Positions 8,105 to 17,527 of a stretch of DNA of 64,000 nt are shown here, piece after piece (positions within the stretch are counted from its first letter, which is position 1; every line of letters begins with the position of its first letter). Source of the DNA: Deltaproteobacteria bacterium (GTDB lineage Bacteria > Desulfobacterota > Binatia > Binatales > Binataceae); the NCBI GenBank assembly GCA_021780755.1, contig JAJXYF010000019.1, positions 1-64,000 on the forward strand, written 5' to 3'. Made by a program: the position numbers and the translations under genes. The notes under the pieces were generated by a model. The model had not been told where the DNA came from. It ran no database searches and saw nothing but the letters and a program-made list of their open reading frames with translations.

Positions 8105-8503
8105 TCCGCAACAAGCCCTGCGAATAAGACTAAGCGAACTGACGGCGAGCGGTAATGCTCGGCTAGTCAGCCTGACGCTATCTCCGTCGCCTATTTTAAT
8201 TCACTTCTTTCTCTTCTGAATCATCAGATGCTGTAACGTTAATAGAGACATAAACGAAAGATGCAATCGTGTTAAAGAGCTAGAAGAAGGCTGTGGCGGT
8301 GTTAGAGAAATCAACGAAATAAATTACCTTCCCGACTCGAATTTCGGCAACTCTGCGCTTGACAGAGAGAGACAGTAGCGCTCTTTCTGTATAGTCGCAT
8401 TTCTCAAGTTGCATTTCGCTCCTTCTGAGCCAGATAACTTCTCTGAGCGTCTATCGTTCGGAAGAGGTTTCCCATTCAGTAAACCTTAAAAGGGGGCTTG
8501 AAG
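8105..8503. other. AT-richer intergenic region
   Basis: No coding region is supported here. The stretch is clearly less GC-rich than the left flank. It includes a TTGACA at 8359-8364 and a TATAGT at 8390-8395, but these are 25 bases apart, too far for an ordinary sigma70 promoter. It probably holds the promoter of the gene at 8504. Confidence 0.5.
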
Positions 8504-9295
8504 ATGGAACTGTTATGGAAGGAGATTCGGCGTCATGTGACGGATTTGGTTCGCGAATTAGATAGGCTCATCGAACAGATTCACCAGGTGGCCGAGAACC
8601 AGTCGAGTCTGCTGAAGACAGATGACGAACATAACCGCTCACAAGACGAACTCAACCACGCGCACTCTCTCGTTATGAATATCGCTACGATTGCTAAGAC
8701 AGACATTACGATACATTGTGCCTCAGCCGTCAACGAGGATGAATTCTGGACAATTAACCTGGATCACAAGATCGTTCGCGTAAAAAGCTCGAAAGGGGTT
8801 CGCCTGCTCGCAGTACTAATTGACAATCCGGGCCGACAGTTTCATGTGATGGATCTGGAGCGTCACGAAAGAAAAGATCCTCCACAAGGTGTAAATTCGT
8901 CCCTTCGATCTTCGGATGCAGGGCCGGTTTTGGATGAAAGCGCCAGGACTTCTTATAAGGTACGCCTCCGCGATCTTCGCGATGAATTGGAGGAAGCGCA
9001 GCGATTCAATGATCCTTTCCGGGCGTCCAAAATACAAGAAGAGATGGCTATTCTCACGAAGGAATTAGCTCGAGCATTCGGTCTGCACGGGGATAGTCGA
9101 ATGGCGATATCTGATGCAGAACGGGCACGCGTGCGAGTGACACTAGCAATTAAGGGCGCTATCGGGAAGATTTCCAGATACGAGCCGGCCCTTGGCTGGC
9201 ACCTCGCAACGACTGTGAAAACCGGCTCCTTCTGCTCATATTTACCAGCTCCCATGCCCAACCATGACAACGGTTTGCAAGACACTGATACCTGA
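8504..9295 (+). CDS. Stand-alone regulator-associated C-terminal domain protein
   Basis: From the ATG at 8504 (AGGGGG 7 bases upstream; a TTG six bases earlier is too close to it) the product is 263 residues. The N-terminal 60 residues are helical (LVRELDRLIEQIHQVAE). From about residue 80 it matches a domain usually found at the C-terminus of large cyclase, AAA or TPR regulators: WTINLDHKIVRVKSSKGVRL, NPGRQFHVMDLE, YKVRLRDLRDELEEAQRFND and ERARVRVTLAIKGAIGKI, ending TVKTGSFCSYLP. Here it is a separate gene with no partner domain. The middle likely forms a winged-helix-like unit and a coiled coil. Function unknown; possibly nucleic-acid binding (inference). No operon partner. Confidence 0.7.
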   Translation: MELLWKEIRRHVTDLVRELDRLIEQIHQVAENQSSLLKTDDEHNRSQDELNHAHSLVMNIATIAKTDITIHCASAVNEDEFWTINLDHKIVRVKSSKGVRLLAVLIDNPGRQFHVMDLERHERKDPPQGVNSSLRSSDAGPVLDESARTSYKVRLRDLRDELEEAQRFNDPFRASKIQEEMAILTKELARAFGLHGDSRMAISDAERARVRVTLAIKGAIGKISRYEPALGWHLATTVKTGSFCSYLPAPMPNHDNGLQDTDT

Positions 9296-9816
9296 GCATG
9301 AGCGAGTGGCGGTGTGACGTGCCCGAGGCTCTCCGCGATCGATTACTGTGTTGAGCCTTGGCTGGTTGCTGGGTATGCACGCTAATATTGCAAGCCATTT
9401 TCTCTTTTCAACGCACTCCTACCGCCGGCCGCGCCGCGACACTCGCGTTACTGCTTCCGCATCTGCTCGTTGCTGCTCATTACTGTAACGGTGCCGCCAA
9501 ACCACTTATAGTATTATGACTCGTTTCCACACCACACTCGAAGCCGGTCACGGACTCGGAATACCTGTTCACTATTCCACGCACAAACAATGTTGAGGGT
9601 TTCTTAACGCAATAAGGGAGATCGTCCAGCTCTCCACTTTGGAAAGCACGGATGGCGGACGCGTGTCTGCATCGCGGAGCGGAAATGAATTAGACCCATC
9701 TCTGGCTTACCACCGCAATGCACGACTGAATAACGTCACGGCCGTGTATTTCCCAGCGAGTCTCACACGGCCGACAGTCGCTACCTTCGACCAATGCAGG
9801 CAATCGAACAGACACT
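9296..9816. other. Intergenic region upstream of the polysaccharide locus
   Basis: About 520 bases without a supported gene. A short open frame around 9639-9860 overlaps the next gene in another frame and has no family features. A TATAGT at 9507-9512 with CTGTAA 18 bases upstream is a weak promoter candidate about 300 bases ahead of the first polysaccharide gene. The stretch may therefore be a long 5' leader. Confidence 0.4.
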
Positions 9817-11289
9817 ATGAGGGCCTCGATGGGACTGCACCTTCAACTACCATCGTTTAAAGATATAAGGATTCTAGTGGTCGGCGAGCTTGTACTGGAC
9901 AAATACATTTGGGGAACAGTTGAAAGAATATCCCCGGAAGCACCGATTCCGGTCGTTAGAATGCGACGACGGGAGACTAGACCCGGTAACGCCGCGTTTG
10001 TGTGTGCAACCGCGCGGAGCTTGGGCGCAAGCGTGGCTTTGGTGAGTGTGGTGGGCGCCGATGTCGAGGGGCAGGGGCTGAGAAACGTGCTTAAGGATCT
10101 CGACATCAGCGACGATGGAATCGTCGAAGACCCCAGTCGACCCACGATCGTTAAAGAGAGACTTTTGGCTTCTGTCCAATCCGCAATGCGCGGAACCCAG
10201 CAACTCCTTCGTCTAGACAGGGAAGATCCGCGCCCCGTGGACTTGGATATCGAGGAATCGCTGCTGCGCTCTCTCGCACGTGAGATGCCACTCGCTGACG
10301 GTATACTCGTGTGTGACATCAACAAAGGCCTTCTAACACCGAGAGTCCTACGGTCTCTCATTGATGAAGCAAATGCTCACCGGATCCCTGTTATAATTGA
10401 TCCTCGTTTAGGCGACGACCTCAGCATATATCGAGGCGCCACCGCACTCACTCCGAACAGATATGAAGCCGAGCGCGCAACCAGGCTTCACTTGTCCGAT
10501 AAAGGCAGTTGGGAAGCGGCAAGCCGAAAACTAGTAGACGACCTTGCCCTCGACCTATGTGTCGTCACATTGGATAGAGACGGGATGTTTCTCTGTGAAC
10601 GGAGCGGTACATCCAAGCATCTTCCCACTACGCCCTTGGAGGTCTACGACGTCACGGGAGCCGGCGACGTCGCACTTTCGGTGTTCGGACTCTGTTTGGT
10701 GGCAGGTATGACGGCGGCCGACGCCGGAGGAATAGCCAATGTCGCGGCGGGTCTGGAAGTCGGAAAACAGGGAGCAAGTGTTCTATCGGCAGACGAACTG
10801 AATGCCGCCGTAATGGGCGAGCGCGCTGACGTAGGAAGTAAACTTGTTCTATTGAAAGACCTGGCTGATACACTGGCTCGGCACCGGGATGTTGGCGGCA
10901 GAGTGTGCTTCACGCTAGGTCGCTTCGACGCGTTATGTTTGGATGACGTTCGCATGTTGGAGTTCGCGCGCTCGCAGGCGGATGTGCTTGTGGTCGGCGT
11001 GAGCGCGGATAATATTTCATGCGACACTCGCACGGCGGGCAATGCGGTGGATCGAGCGGTGGATCGAGCCGCGCTCGTGGGCGCGGTGCAGGCCGTCGAT
11101 TACGTAACAATATACTACGACTCATCGGCAGCGGATCTTGTCAGCATAGTCAAACCGCACGTTGTAGTTACTAAGTCGGTTAAGCGCACCGATATGACAA
11201 AAGAGACTGCTACCGTCGATGCTTATGATTTGACGGCCGTAATGCTTAACTGGAGTGACAAATACACTGCTCATCGAAATGGTATATGA
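9817..11289 (+). CDS. HldE-like heptose-phosphate kinase with degenerate adenylyltransferase domain
   Basis: HldE normally phosphorylates D-glycero-D-manno-heptose-7-P with an N-terminal PfkB kinase and adenylylates the product with a C-terminal nucleotidyltransferase. The 490 residues here keep that layout. The kinase (about 10-330) has RPGNAAFVCATARSLGA, IIDPRLGDD, TPNRYEAE and VTGAGDVALS with catalytic D284. The C-terminal domain (about 355-470) aligns by position, but the signature TNGCFDxLHxGH reads TLGRFDALCLDD at 366-377, so both catalytic His are gone, and the later KG pair is also missing. The kinase may be active while adenylylation probably is not. No gmhA or gmhB is in the window. 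The ATG at 9817 is chosen; an ATG at 9829 is possible. First gene of the polysaccharide locus. Confidence 0.82.
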   Translation: MRASMGLHLQLPSFKDIRILVVGELVLDKYIWGTVERISPEAPIPVVRMRRRETRPGNAAFVCATARSLGASVALVSVVGADVEGQGLRNVLKDLDISDDGIVEDPSRPTIVKERLLASVQSAMRGTQQLLRLDREDPRPVDLDIEESLLRSLAREMPLADGILVCDINKGLLTPRVLRSLIDEANAHRIPVIIDPRLGDDLSIYRGATALTPNRYEAERATRLHLSDKGSWEAASRKLVDDLALDLCVVTLDRDGMFLCERSGTSKHLPTTPLEVYDVTGAGDVALSVFGLCLVAGMTAADAGGIANVAAGLEVGKQGASVLSADELNAAVMGERADVGSKLVLLKDLADTLARHRDVGGRVCFTLGRFDALCLDDVRMLEFARSQADVLVVGVSADNISCDTRTAGNAVDRAVDRAALVGAVQAVDYVTIYYDSSAADLVSIVKPHVVVTKSVKRTDMTKETATVDAYDLTAVMLNWSDKYTAHRNGI

Positions 11290-11553
11290 CAGGGCGCATG
11301 GAAGACGCCTGAATCGAAATTCACGCCGTTAGCGCTGTTGGACTCCGATCTACGGTTCAATACAAACTATCATCGGTCGGAACCGTCTTCGATAGTATCG
11401 GCAACGGCGCAGAGCGGCAGCAGCTTCATGAATCATCCCCACCACCATCGCGACAGTAGGATAAGTGCTAACAGGGCTGCCGCCCAGGTGCCAACCTGCG
11501 GGTCCTGCCGGTTCGCTCTGATTCCCGTCATGACCACAGTAGATGGCGCCGCG

Positions 11554-12759
11554 ATGGTTAAGGCGGGAATCCGGGCGGTCATCCCATTGCTGCTCGCTTG
11601 CTCATGCGTGTGCGGCTGCGCATCCTCCACTAACCAGTCGCGCGATGCGGCCGCAATCGGACCAGTTGAACCTGATCTGACGCTTCAACCTTCGCAGCTA
11701 CCAAGTCTAGGTGTAAATTCATCATCCGTCCAATCCTGCCGGATGCCCGCACTGGTCGAGCTCTGGCGGCAGCGCGCAAATGCGCCAGTCTTAGATTTAC
11801 CGATCGGTCCCGGCGATGTCCTCAATATCTCGGTACCCGAGATTGATGAGCTTCAGAATCAAAAGGTCAGGGTCTCCGCGGAAGGTACGATAGAGCTCCC
11901 ACTGGTCGGAACGGTTCAGGCGGCCGGACTCGGGGAGAGCGCACTCCGCGACGCGCTCCTTCAGAAACTCAAAGTGTACATGAAAAGTCCCCGTATAGAG
12001 CTATTTGTGGAGAATTACCGCAGCCGAGGCGTGGCGATCATGGGTGCGGTTCAAAAGCCCGGCTATTACGACATGGCGGACGAGAAAGAGTCGCTAGTCG
12101 CAATGATAGGACTTGCGGGCGGGCTCAGTGCCGGCGCAGCTCAGAAGATTATCTTTTCTCCTGTGCAGCGCGAAGATTTCGTTTCGACCGCTCCTAAGCG
12201 TGAGCCCTTAGAATTCGCATCCGCTGTCTCCGAGCCGATGAGCCTAACCGCAGATGGAGATACAGTGGTCGCGGCGCCGGCTGTGCCAGGTCCATCGGTC
12301 GAGTCCGCCAGTGCCATAACCGCTTCAGCTGATGCACCAGCCGACCACTCCGTCGTTTTGAATATCGACGTTGGTGGTGACGCAGGCTGTCTGGGCATGC
12401 CAGCACGTCCCGGCGATGTAGTGATTGTACCGGTCGCCGGCGAAGTAATGGTACAGGGATGGGTCCAAAATCCCGGCGCGTTTGCGATCACACCAGGCAT
12501 GACCATTTTGGGGGCGGTCTCCGCCGCGGGTGGTGAGATCTTTAGTTGGTCGGCTGAGTTGCTTCGTACCGACCAGACCGGCGGAAAGACGGTCACACAC
12601 TATTCTCTCTCCGAATTAAAGTCCAATAAGCAGGCAGATCCTTTGGTTCAATCTGGCGACGTAATTTTAGTAGAAAAGACTCTGGTTGGAGCAGTTCCCT
12701 ATGCGTTTTATGAGCTCTTCATGCATTTCGGTACCGGTATCGGTTTACCAATGTTCTAG
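11554..12759 (+). CDS. Polysaccharide export lipoprotein (Wza-like, SLBB domains)
   Basis: Wza-type proteins form the outer-membrane channel for capsule or exopolysaccharide. From the ATG at 11554 the product is 401 residues. It begins with a lipoprotein signal MVKAGIRAVIPLLLACSCV and a lipobox ending CGC. Next comes the Poly_export domain: PIGPGDVLNISVPEIDELQN, VRVSAEGTIELPLVGTVQAA and GLGESALRDALLQKL. SLBB-type repeats follow (VAIMGAVQKPGYYDM; EVMVQGWVQNPGAFAITPGM). About 70 Ser/Ala-rich residues between the two repeats look like an insertion. An ATG at 11530 in the same frame is an alternative start, and longer frames begin with low-quality sequence. It precedes the Wzc gene by 152 bases. 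Confidence 0.88.
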   Translation: MVKAGIRAVIPLLLACSCVCGCASSTNQSRDAAAIGPVEPDLTLQPSQLPSLGVNSSSVQSCRMPALVELWRQRANAPVLDLPIGPGDVLNISVPEIDELQNQKVRVSAEGTIELPLVGTVQAAGLGESALRDALLQKLKVYMKSPRIELFVENYRSRGVAIMGAVQKPGYYDMADEKESLVAMIGLAGGLSAGAAQKIIFSPVQREDFVSTAPKREPLEFASAVSEPMSLTADGDTVVAAPAVPGPSVESASAITASADAPADHSVVLNIDVGGDAGCLGMPARPGDVVIVPVAGEVMVQGWVQNPGAFAITPGMTILGAVSAAGGEIFSWSAELLRTDQTGGKTVTHYSLSELKSNKQADPLVQSGDVILVEKTLVGAVPYAFYELFMHFGTGIGLPMF

Positions 12760-12911
12760 CAATCACACGTCAAGGTAACATTCTCAACCTCGATTCGAGA
12801 CCGTAGCAAGTCCTCGAATAATACACGGCGGCGGTTTTCTCTTAATCCCTTGTCCCTCCAGAAGCAATGACACTCATAACGCCAAAAGGATAGTCCGCAC
12901 ACGCACCTGTA

Positions 12912-15257
12912 ATGCCTGAGCTATCTCCATATCTAATTCACCGCAACCGGCCGCAAAGCAATTTTCCGCCGCCACGACGGAATGGCGATCCGTCATTTGA
13001 CGACGGTATCGGTATTGACGAATTGTGGCGGGTAATACGCAGGAGACTCAGGATTACCGTACCTTTGGTCGTGGCTATGCTCCTGATTACTGTGATCGTC
13101 CTATTCTTGATGACGCCGAACTACACTGCTCAAACCAGGCTTCTCATTGATCCGGAGACACCTCAAGTCCTGAACATGACGCAGCTGACCGAAGACTCTC
13201 CTGGAAGCCCCGACTACGACTATTACAAGACCCAATTCGAGTTGTTGAAGAGCCGAATTCTAGCCGCTCGTGTAATCAAGGAATTGAACCTTTCACAAAA
13301 TCAGCTCTTCAATCCCAAACCTCCGGGAAAGGGATCTATCGCCGAGCTCTGGAATCAGGCCAAGTCCTTCTTCCTCATACCTTTCCAATCACGCGCTGTG
13401 GACCAGGCACCCGCTCCACTCGAGGATTCGGTCGATCCTTCCATTATCGATGGGTATTTGAGCCGGCTTGAGGTTAAGCCTGTTTTCGCTACCCAACTCG
13501 TCAGCGTTTCGTTTGACCTACCGGATCCTAGCCTAGCCGCGCGCATCGTGAATGCTCACGTGCATCTTTTCGTCAAGCGGGAACTGGAGATTCGCAGCAG
13601 CGCCCAGCGCACTGCGGAAGAATTTCTCAAGTCACAATTGACCGCGATAGGCAAACGCGCCCAGGAGGCCGAAGCGACTCTAAATGCCTACCGACAGCGC
13701 AACGGTGTGCTATCATTCGACGTTAGCGACACCAATAAGGTCGCCGCGCAGAGGATGTCCGATCTCACAAAGGCACTTACTGACGCGGAAACCAGGCGGA
13801 TAACGGCGGAATCTCTGGTTGAGTTAGTCAATCACGGCGATTATGCCTCGCTTCCTCAAGTCGTAAACAATCCCACCATTTCTGCCTTAGAACCCCAGGT
13901 AATAAGTCTCGAGGCTGAGTACGCGCGGCTTTCCGCTGCATTCAACCCGGCATTTCCGAAGATGGTGGAACTCAAGGCGCAACTGCTTCAAAACCAGCGG
14001 GCGATAAAGGCGCAAATGCAAAACATCACCGCTGCCGTAAAACGGGATTATAAGGCTTCTCTTGCACAGGAAGCCCAATTACGTAGGGAGATACAAGCCG
14101 AAAAGGAGCGGGATCTAGCGCTTAACGACGCGCTCCTGAAGGACGCTGTCTTATCCCGAGAAGTGCAGATCAATCGTGACCTCTATAAGAATGTGCTCGA
14201 AAGAATGGAAGAGATGTCCGTCGCCGCGCAGACTCCTCTGTCTAATGTCAGCATCGTTGAGGAGGCTGCCCCTCCGCGGTTCGCGTCACGTCCGAAGAAA
14301 TTGATAGACCTAGCGATAAGCGGAGTCGCAGCGACGCTCATCGCGTTAGCCTTATCTTTCCTGCTCGAACAGCTCGATAAGCGCTTGAAAACCCCGGAAG
14401 AAATCGACACATATTTGAACTTGCCGAGTCTTGCCGTTGTTCCCCACTTTGCGAAGCTCGTTAAACCGCGCGTTATTTTTGGAAAGGCATTCAGCGCGAC
14501 GCGGACCCACGGATCGTTAGCACAGTCTGCTTCGGTGATAGGTCAGCCCGTTTCATTACCTACTGGTTACATGTCCGGAAAACGTGAGGTTTACCGGACA
14601 ATTCGGACGAATATTTTGTTTTCGCGCGCAGGATCGCCTCCGAAAACAGTACTCTTCACCAGCGCGATTGAGAGTGAAGGTAAGACGTCGACCGCCGTTA
14701 ATACGGCTGCGGCGTTCGCCCACACGGGAGCGCCGACTTTGCTTATCAGCGCCGATCTTCGTCAGCCGCGTTGCGACAGAATGTTTAATTGTGAGGACGT
14801 GGCCGGTTTGAGTGACGTCCTTGTTGGACAGTGCGATCCCCATGAAGTCGTCCGCCGCATCGAGGGGCATCCCTTCTTTTTCCTTCCTGCCGGTTCCCGG
14901 GTGCCCAACCCCGCAGAATTACTGACGTCGTTGCAGATGCTTCAGATCGTGGACTCCTTGGCCAAACACTATCCGTTCGTCCTGTTGGATTCCGCGCCTT
15001 TGATGCATGCGAGCGAGACTCTCGCGATCGCTACAATGGTGGACGGTGTAGTCATGGTGGTCGGTGCGGACACACCCAAGCAAACCGTTCGCGCCGCCTG
15101 TGACCGCTTGGTCATGGTCGAGGCCAGAGTCCTGGGTGTTGTGCTAAACGGTGTGGATATCCAACATCCAGACTATCGCGAATATACACGATATTACAAT
15201 CGATACTATGACTACGACCAACACGGAGAAGTACCTGTCGACGCCCACCATGTCTGA
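12912..15257 (+). CDS. Wzc-type polysaccharide co-polymerase and tyrosine autokinase
   Basis: A 781-residue fusion of a Wzz chain-length domain and a BY-kinase, located in the inner membrane. The N-terminal part has DELWRVIRRRLRITVPLVVA leading into TM1 (about 45-70), a long periplasmic coiled coil (about 220-420), and TM2 (LAISGVAATLIALALSFLLE, about 475). The cytoplasmic kinase has Walker A in ESEGKTSTAVN (about 580; the usual first Gly is Ser), Walker A' LLISADLRQPR and Walker B FVLLDSAPL. The C-terminus carries a Tyr cluster (YREYTRYYNRYYDYD) that is autophosphorylated in this family. It controls polymer length and export with the upstream Wza-like protein. Confidence 0.93.
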   Translation: MPELSPYLIHRNRPQSNFPPPRRNGDPSFDDGIGIDELWRVIRRRLRITVPLVVAMLLITVIVLFLMTPNYTAQTRLLIDPETPQVLNMTQLTEDSPGSPDYDYYKTQFELLKSRILAARVIKELNLSQNQLFNPKPPGKGSIAELWNQAKSFFLIPFQSRAVDQAPAPLEDSVDPSIIDGYLSRLEVKPVFATQLVSVSFDLPDPSLAARIVNAHVHLFVKRELEIRSSAQRTAEEFLKSQLTAIGKRAQEAEATLNAYRQRNGVLSFDVSDTNKVAAQRMSDLTKALTDAETRRITAESLVELVNHGDYASLPQVVNNPTISALEPQVISLEAEYARLSAAFNPAFPKMVELKAQLLQNQRAIKAQMQNITAAVKRDYKASLAQEAQLRREIQAEKERDLALNDALLKDAVLSREVQINRDLYKNVLERMEEMSVAAQTPLSNVSIVEEAAPPRFASRPKKLIDLAISGVAATLIALALSFLLEQLDKRLKTPEEIDTYLNLPSLAVVPHFAKLVKPRVIFGKAFSATRTHGSLAQSASVIGQPVSLPTGYMSGKREVYRTIRTNILFSRAGSPPKTVLFTSAIESEGKTSTAVNTAAAFAHTGAPTLLISADLRQPRCDRMFNCEDVAGLSDVLVGQCDPHEVVRRIEGHPFFFLPAGSRVPNPAELLTSLQMLQIVDSLAKHYPFVLLDSAPLMHASETLAIATMVDGVVMVVGADTPKQTVRAACDRLVMVEARVLGVVLNGVDIQHPDYREYTRYYNRYYDYDQHGEVPVDAHHV

Positions 15258-15516
15258 GCCGCGCACGCCCTATTCGAGCGCACTTTAGCGTTCGGCTGCC
15301 CAGAGTGACTGTTATGCCACCGGCACCATCACGAACCATGAGACCGCGGCTCAAACAGAGTGATACCGCTGAAGGAATTATCAGCGACCCAGCAATTTAG
15401 AATGCGCCATGCGTGGAGGGATGCATGCGCTGCCTTGGAGCCTGACCGTAAGTAGCACGCGGCGTTCTATCAATAGGTACGGCCGCGCATGAGCGCATCG
15501 GGAGCATTGTCCTCCA

Positions 15517-16614
15517 GTGCCTAACACAAACCAGTCCAGACGCATCCTGGTAACCGGTGGAGCGGGTTTCATTGGCTCCGCTCTGGTTCGCAGACTGATC
15601 CGCGGCGGCGACACCGTGGTGCTGAACTGCGACAAGTTCACATACGCTGCGGTTCCGGCGGCGTTGGAGGAGACCTCCAGGCACCCGAATTACCGACTGA
15701 TTAAGATCGACATCTGCGACCGCCGAGGCGTTGAGGCGGCGTTTAGCGATTATCACCCCACAGGCGTAATTCATCTCGCGGCCGAAACACACGTTGACCG
15801 ATCGATAGACGGTCCTCTTACCTTCATCCGGACAAACGTGCTGGGCACCGCGGTGCTTCTTGACGTGTCCTACTCGTATTATTGTGCGCTGAACGCAGCG
15901 GAGCGCGCGAACTTCCGCTTTCATCACGTTTCGACCGATGAGGTTTTCGGTTCACTCGACCATGAAGATATGGCGTCCACTGAGGGCGCTCCGTATGCGC
16001 CTAATTCACCATACTCAGCAAGCAAAGCGGGCGCCGACCATTTGGTCCGCGCCTGGCACCGCACTCTCGGTTTGCCCACCATAACGACGCACAGTTCCAA
16101 TACCTTTGGCCCTTGGCAGTTTCCGGACAAATTTATTCCAATGATGATCATCAGCGCCTTGCGTGGCCGGCATTTGCCGATCTATGGCAACGGCGGGAAT
16201 GTTCGCGACTGGCTATTCGTAGAGGATCATGTCGAGGCCCTTTGGCGTGTGTTCTGCGCGGGCGCAATCGGCGAATCGTACAACATCGGCGGCAGCACCG
16301 AGTTAACCAACCAAGCTGTCGCCATTCAGATCTGCCGACTGCTGGATTGGATGGTCCCTGGCTCACCCTACAGGCCGCATGAGCAATTGATAAGATTCGT
16401 TCCCGATCGTCCAGGACATGACCTTCGATACGGGCTCGATCCGGCAAAGCTTATCAGAGCGATGGGTTGGCGGCCCCGCCTAGACTTCGGTAAAGCCCTC
16501 GAATTGTCGGTTCAATGGTATATAGACAAACGCGATTGGTGGGAGAGGATACTGGCGACGAGCTACGAAGGCGCCCGGCTTGGTCTAAACATAGCGGTTG
16601 GGCTCGACCGGTGA
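15517..16614 (+). CDS. rmlB: dTDP-glucose 4,6-dehydratase
   Basis: RmlB converts dTDP-glucose to dTDP-4-keto-6-deoxyglucose. This 365-residue short-chain dehydrogenase has the NAD-binding ILVTGGAGFIGSALVRRL and AAETHVDRSIDGPLTFI. HHVSTDEVFGSL supplies the catalytic Asp-Glu pair specific to 4,6-dehydratases, and SPYSASKAGADHLV has the YxxxK. GNVRDWLFVEDHVEAL is also typical. Start is GTG at 15517 with GGAG about 12 bases upstream. The stop overlaps the rmlA start by GTGA, implying translational coupling. Its product is likely used by the ketoisomerase at 21089 rather than by RmlC/RmlD, which are not seen here. Confidence 0.92.
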   Translation: MPNTNQSRRILVTGGAGFIGSALVRRLIRGGDTVVLNCDKFTYAAVPAALEETSRHPNYRLIKIDICDRRGVEAAFSDYHPTGVIHLAAETHVDRSIDGPLTFIRTNVLGTAVLLDVSYSYYCALNAAERANFRFHHVSTDEVFGSLDHEDMASTEGAPYAPNSPYSASKAGADHLVRAWHRTLGLPTITTHSSNTFGPWQFPDKFIPMMIISALRGRHLPIYGNGGNVRDWLFVEDHVEALWRVFCAGAIGESYNIGGSTELTNQAVAIQICRLLDWMVPGSPYRPHEQLIRFVPDRPGHDLRYGLDPAKLIRAMGWRPRLDFGKALELSVQWYIDKRDWWERILATSYEGARLGLNIAVGLDR

Positions 16615-17504
16615 CCGCACGAACGCACAAAGGAATCGTTTTGGCGGGAGGGAATGGAAGCCGTCTCTGGCCCCTTACCTTAACGGTCAGCAAGCAGCTG
16701 CTGCCCATTTTCGACAAACCAATGGTTTTCTATCCAATCTCCGTTCTGATGCTGGCTGGCATTCGCGACCTCATGATCATCAGTCAGTCGAACAATCTGC
16801 CTCTTTACAAAGCGCTGCTGGGGGATGGCCGCGACCTAGGTGTTCATTTCAGCTACGCCGCCCAGGACGAACCCCGGGGATTAGCGGATGCTTTCCTGGT
16901 CGCCCGCGATTTCGTTGGTAACGACCGCGTGGCGCTGATGCTCGGCGATAACGTGCTGTACGGCCAGGGACTGACACACCTACTGGCAGATGCAGCTTGT
17001 CGGTCAGAAGGTGCAACGATCTTCGCGTATCGCGTGCCTAATCCTGAGCAGTTCGGCGTCATTGAGCTCGACGGCTGCGGCAGGCCGTTGCGGATTGAGG
17101 AAAAACCTTCGGAGGCCCGATCGAACCTTGCGCTGATCGGACTTTACTTTTATGACAACAAAGTGCTTTCTCTCGCGGCGAGCTTGAAGTGGTCCGCTCG
17201 CGCTGAGCTTGAGATCACGGATCTTAATCGAATCTATATGGAATCGGGCAAGCTGCACGTCACTTTGCTGGGACGCGGCATCGCGTGGCTCGACACGGGC
17301 ACTTTCGGGGCCTTGCTGGACGCCTCCAATTATATCGCTACGCTGGAAAGACGCCAAAATCTCAAGGTCGCCTGTCTGGAGGAGATCGCCTGGCGCAACG
17401 ACTGGATTGACGACTCTCAGCTTGAGGCCTGCGCTCGACGCTGGGGCAACAGCGAGTATGCTCGCTACTTATTAAGAACGCGGCGATTGGAACCATGGGA
17501 CTGA
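16611..17504 (+). CDS. rmlA: Glucose-1-phosphate thymidylyltransferase
   Basis: RmlA joins dTTP and glucose-1-P to give dTDP-glucose. Starting at the GTG at 16611, which overlaps the rmlB stop, the protein is 297 residues, the normal length. It shows GIVLAGGNGSRLWPLT (usual GGxGTRLxPxT; the Thr is Ser here), KQLLPIFDKPMVFYPISVLM, LMLGDNVLYG with the metal-binding Asp, FGVIELDG, EEKPSEARSNLALIGLYFYD and RGIAWLDTGTF. An upstream start at 16515 lies inside rmlB and has no family match. Cytoplasmic; pairs with rmlB. Confidence 0.93.
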   Translation: MTARTHKGIVLAGGNGSRLWPLTLTVSKQLLPIFDKPMVFYPISVLMLAGIRDLMIISQSNNLPLYKALLGDGRDLGVHFSYAAQDEPRGLADAFLVARDFVGNDRVALMLGDNVLYGQGLTHLLADAACRSEGATIFAYRVPNPEQFGVIELDGCGRPLRIEEKPSEARSNLALIGLYFYDNKVLSLAASLKWSARAELEITDLNRIYMESGKLHVTLLGRGIAWLDTGTFGALLDASNYIATLERRQNLKVACLEEIAWRNDWIDDSQLEACARRWGNSEYARYLLRTRRLEPWD

Positions 17505-17527
17505 TTTTTCGCTGACGCTTCAGGCCA

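Noticed and set aside
8359-8395. TTGACA and TATAGT as a sigma70 promoter
   Set aside because: The spacer is 25 bases, well outside the usual 16-19, so the pair is probably chance.
9639-9860. 73-codon frame overlapping the HldE-like gene
   Set aside because: Different frame, weak start context, no family match, and it overlaps the start of a well-supported gene.
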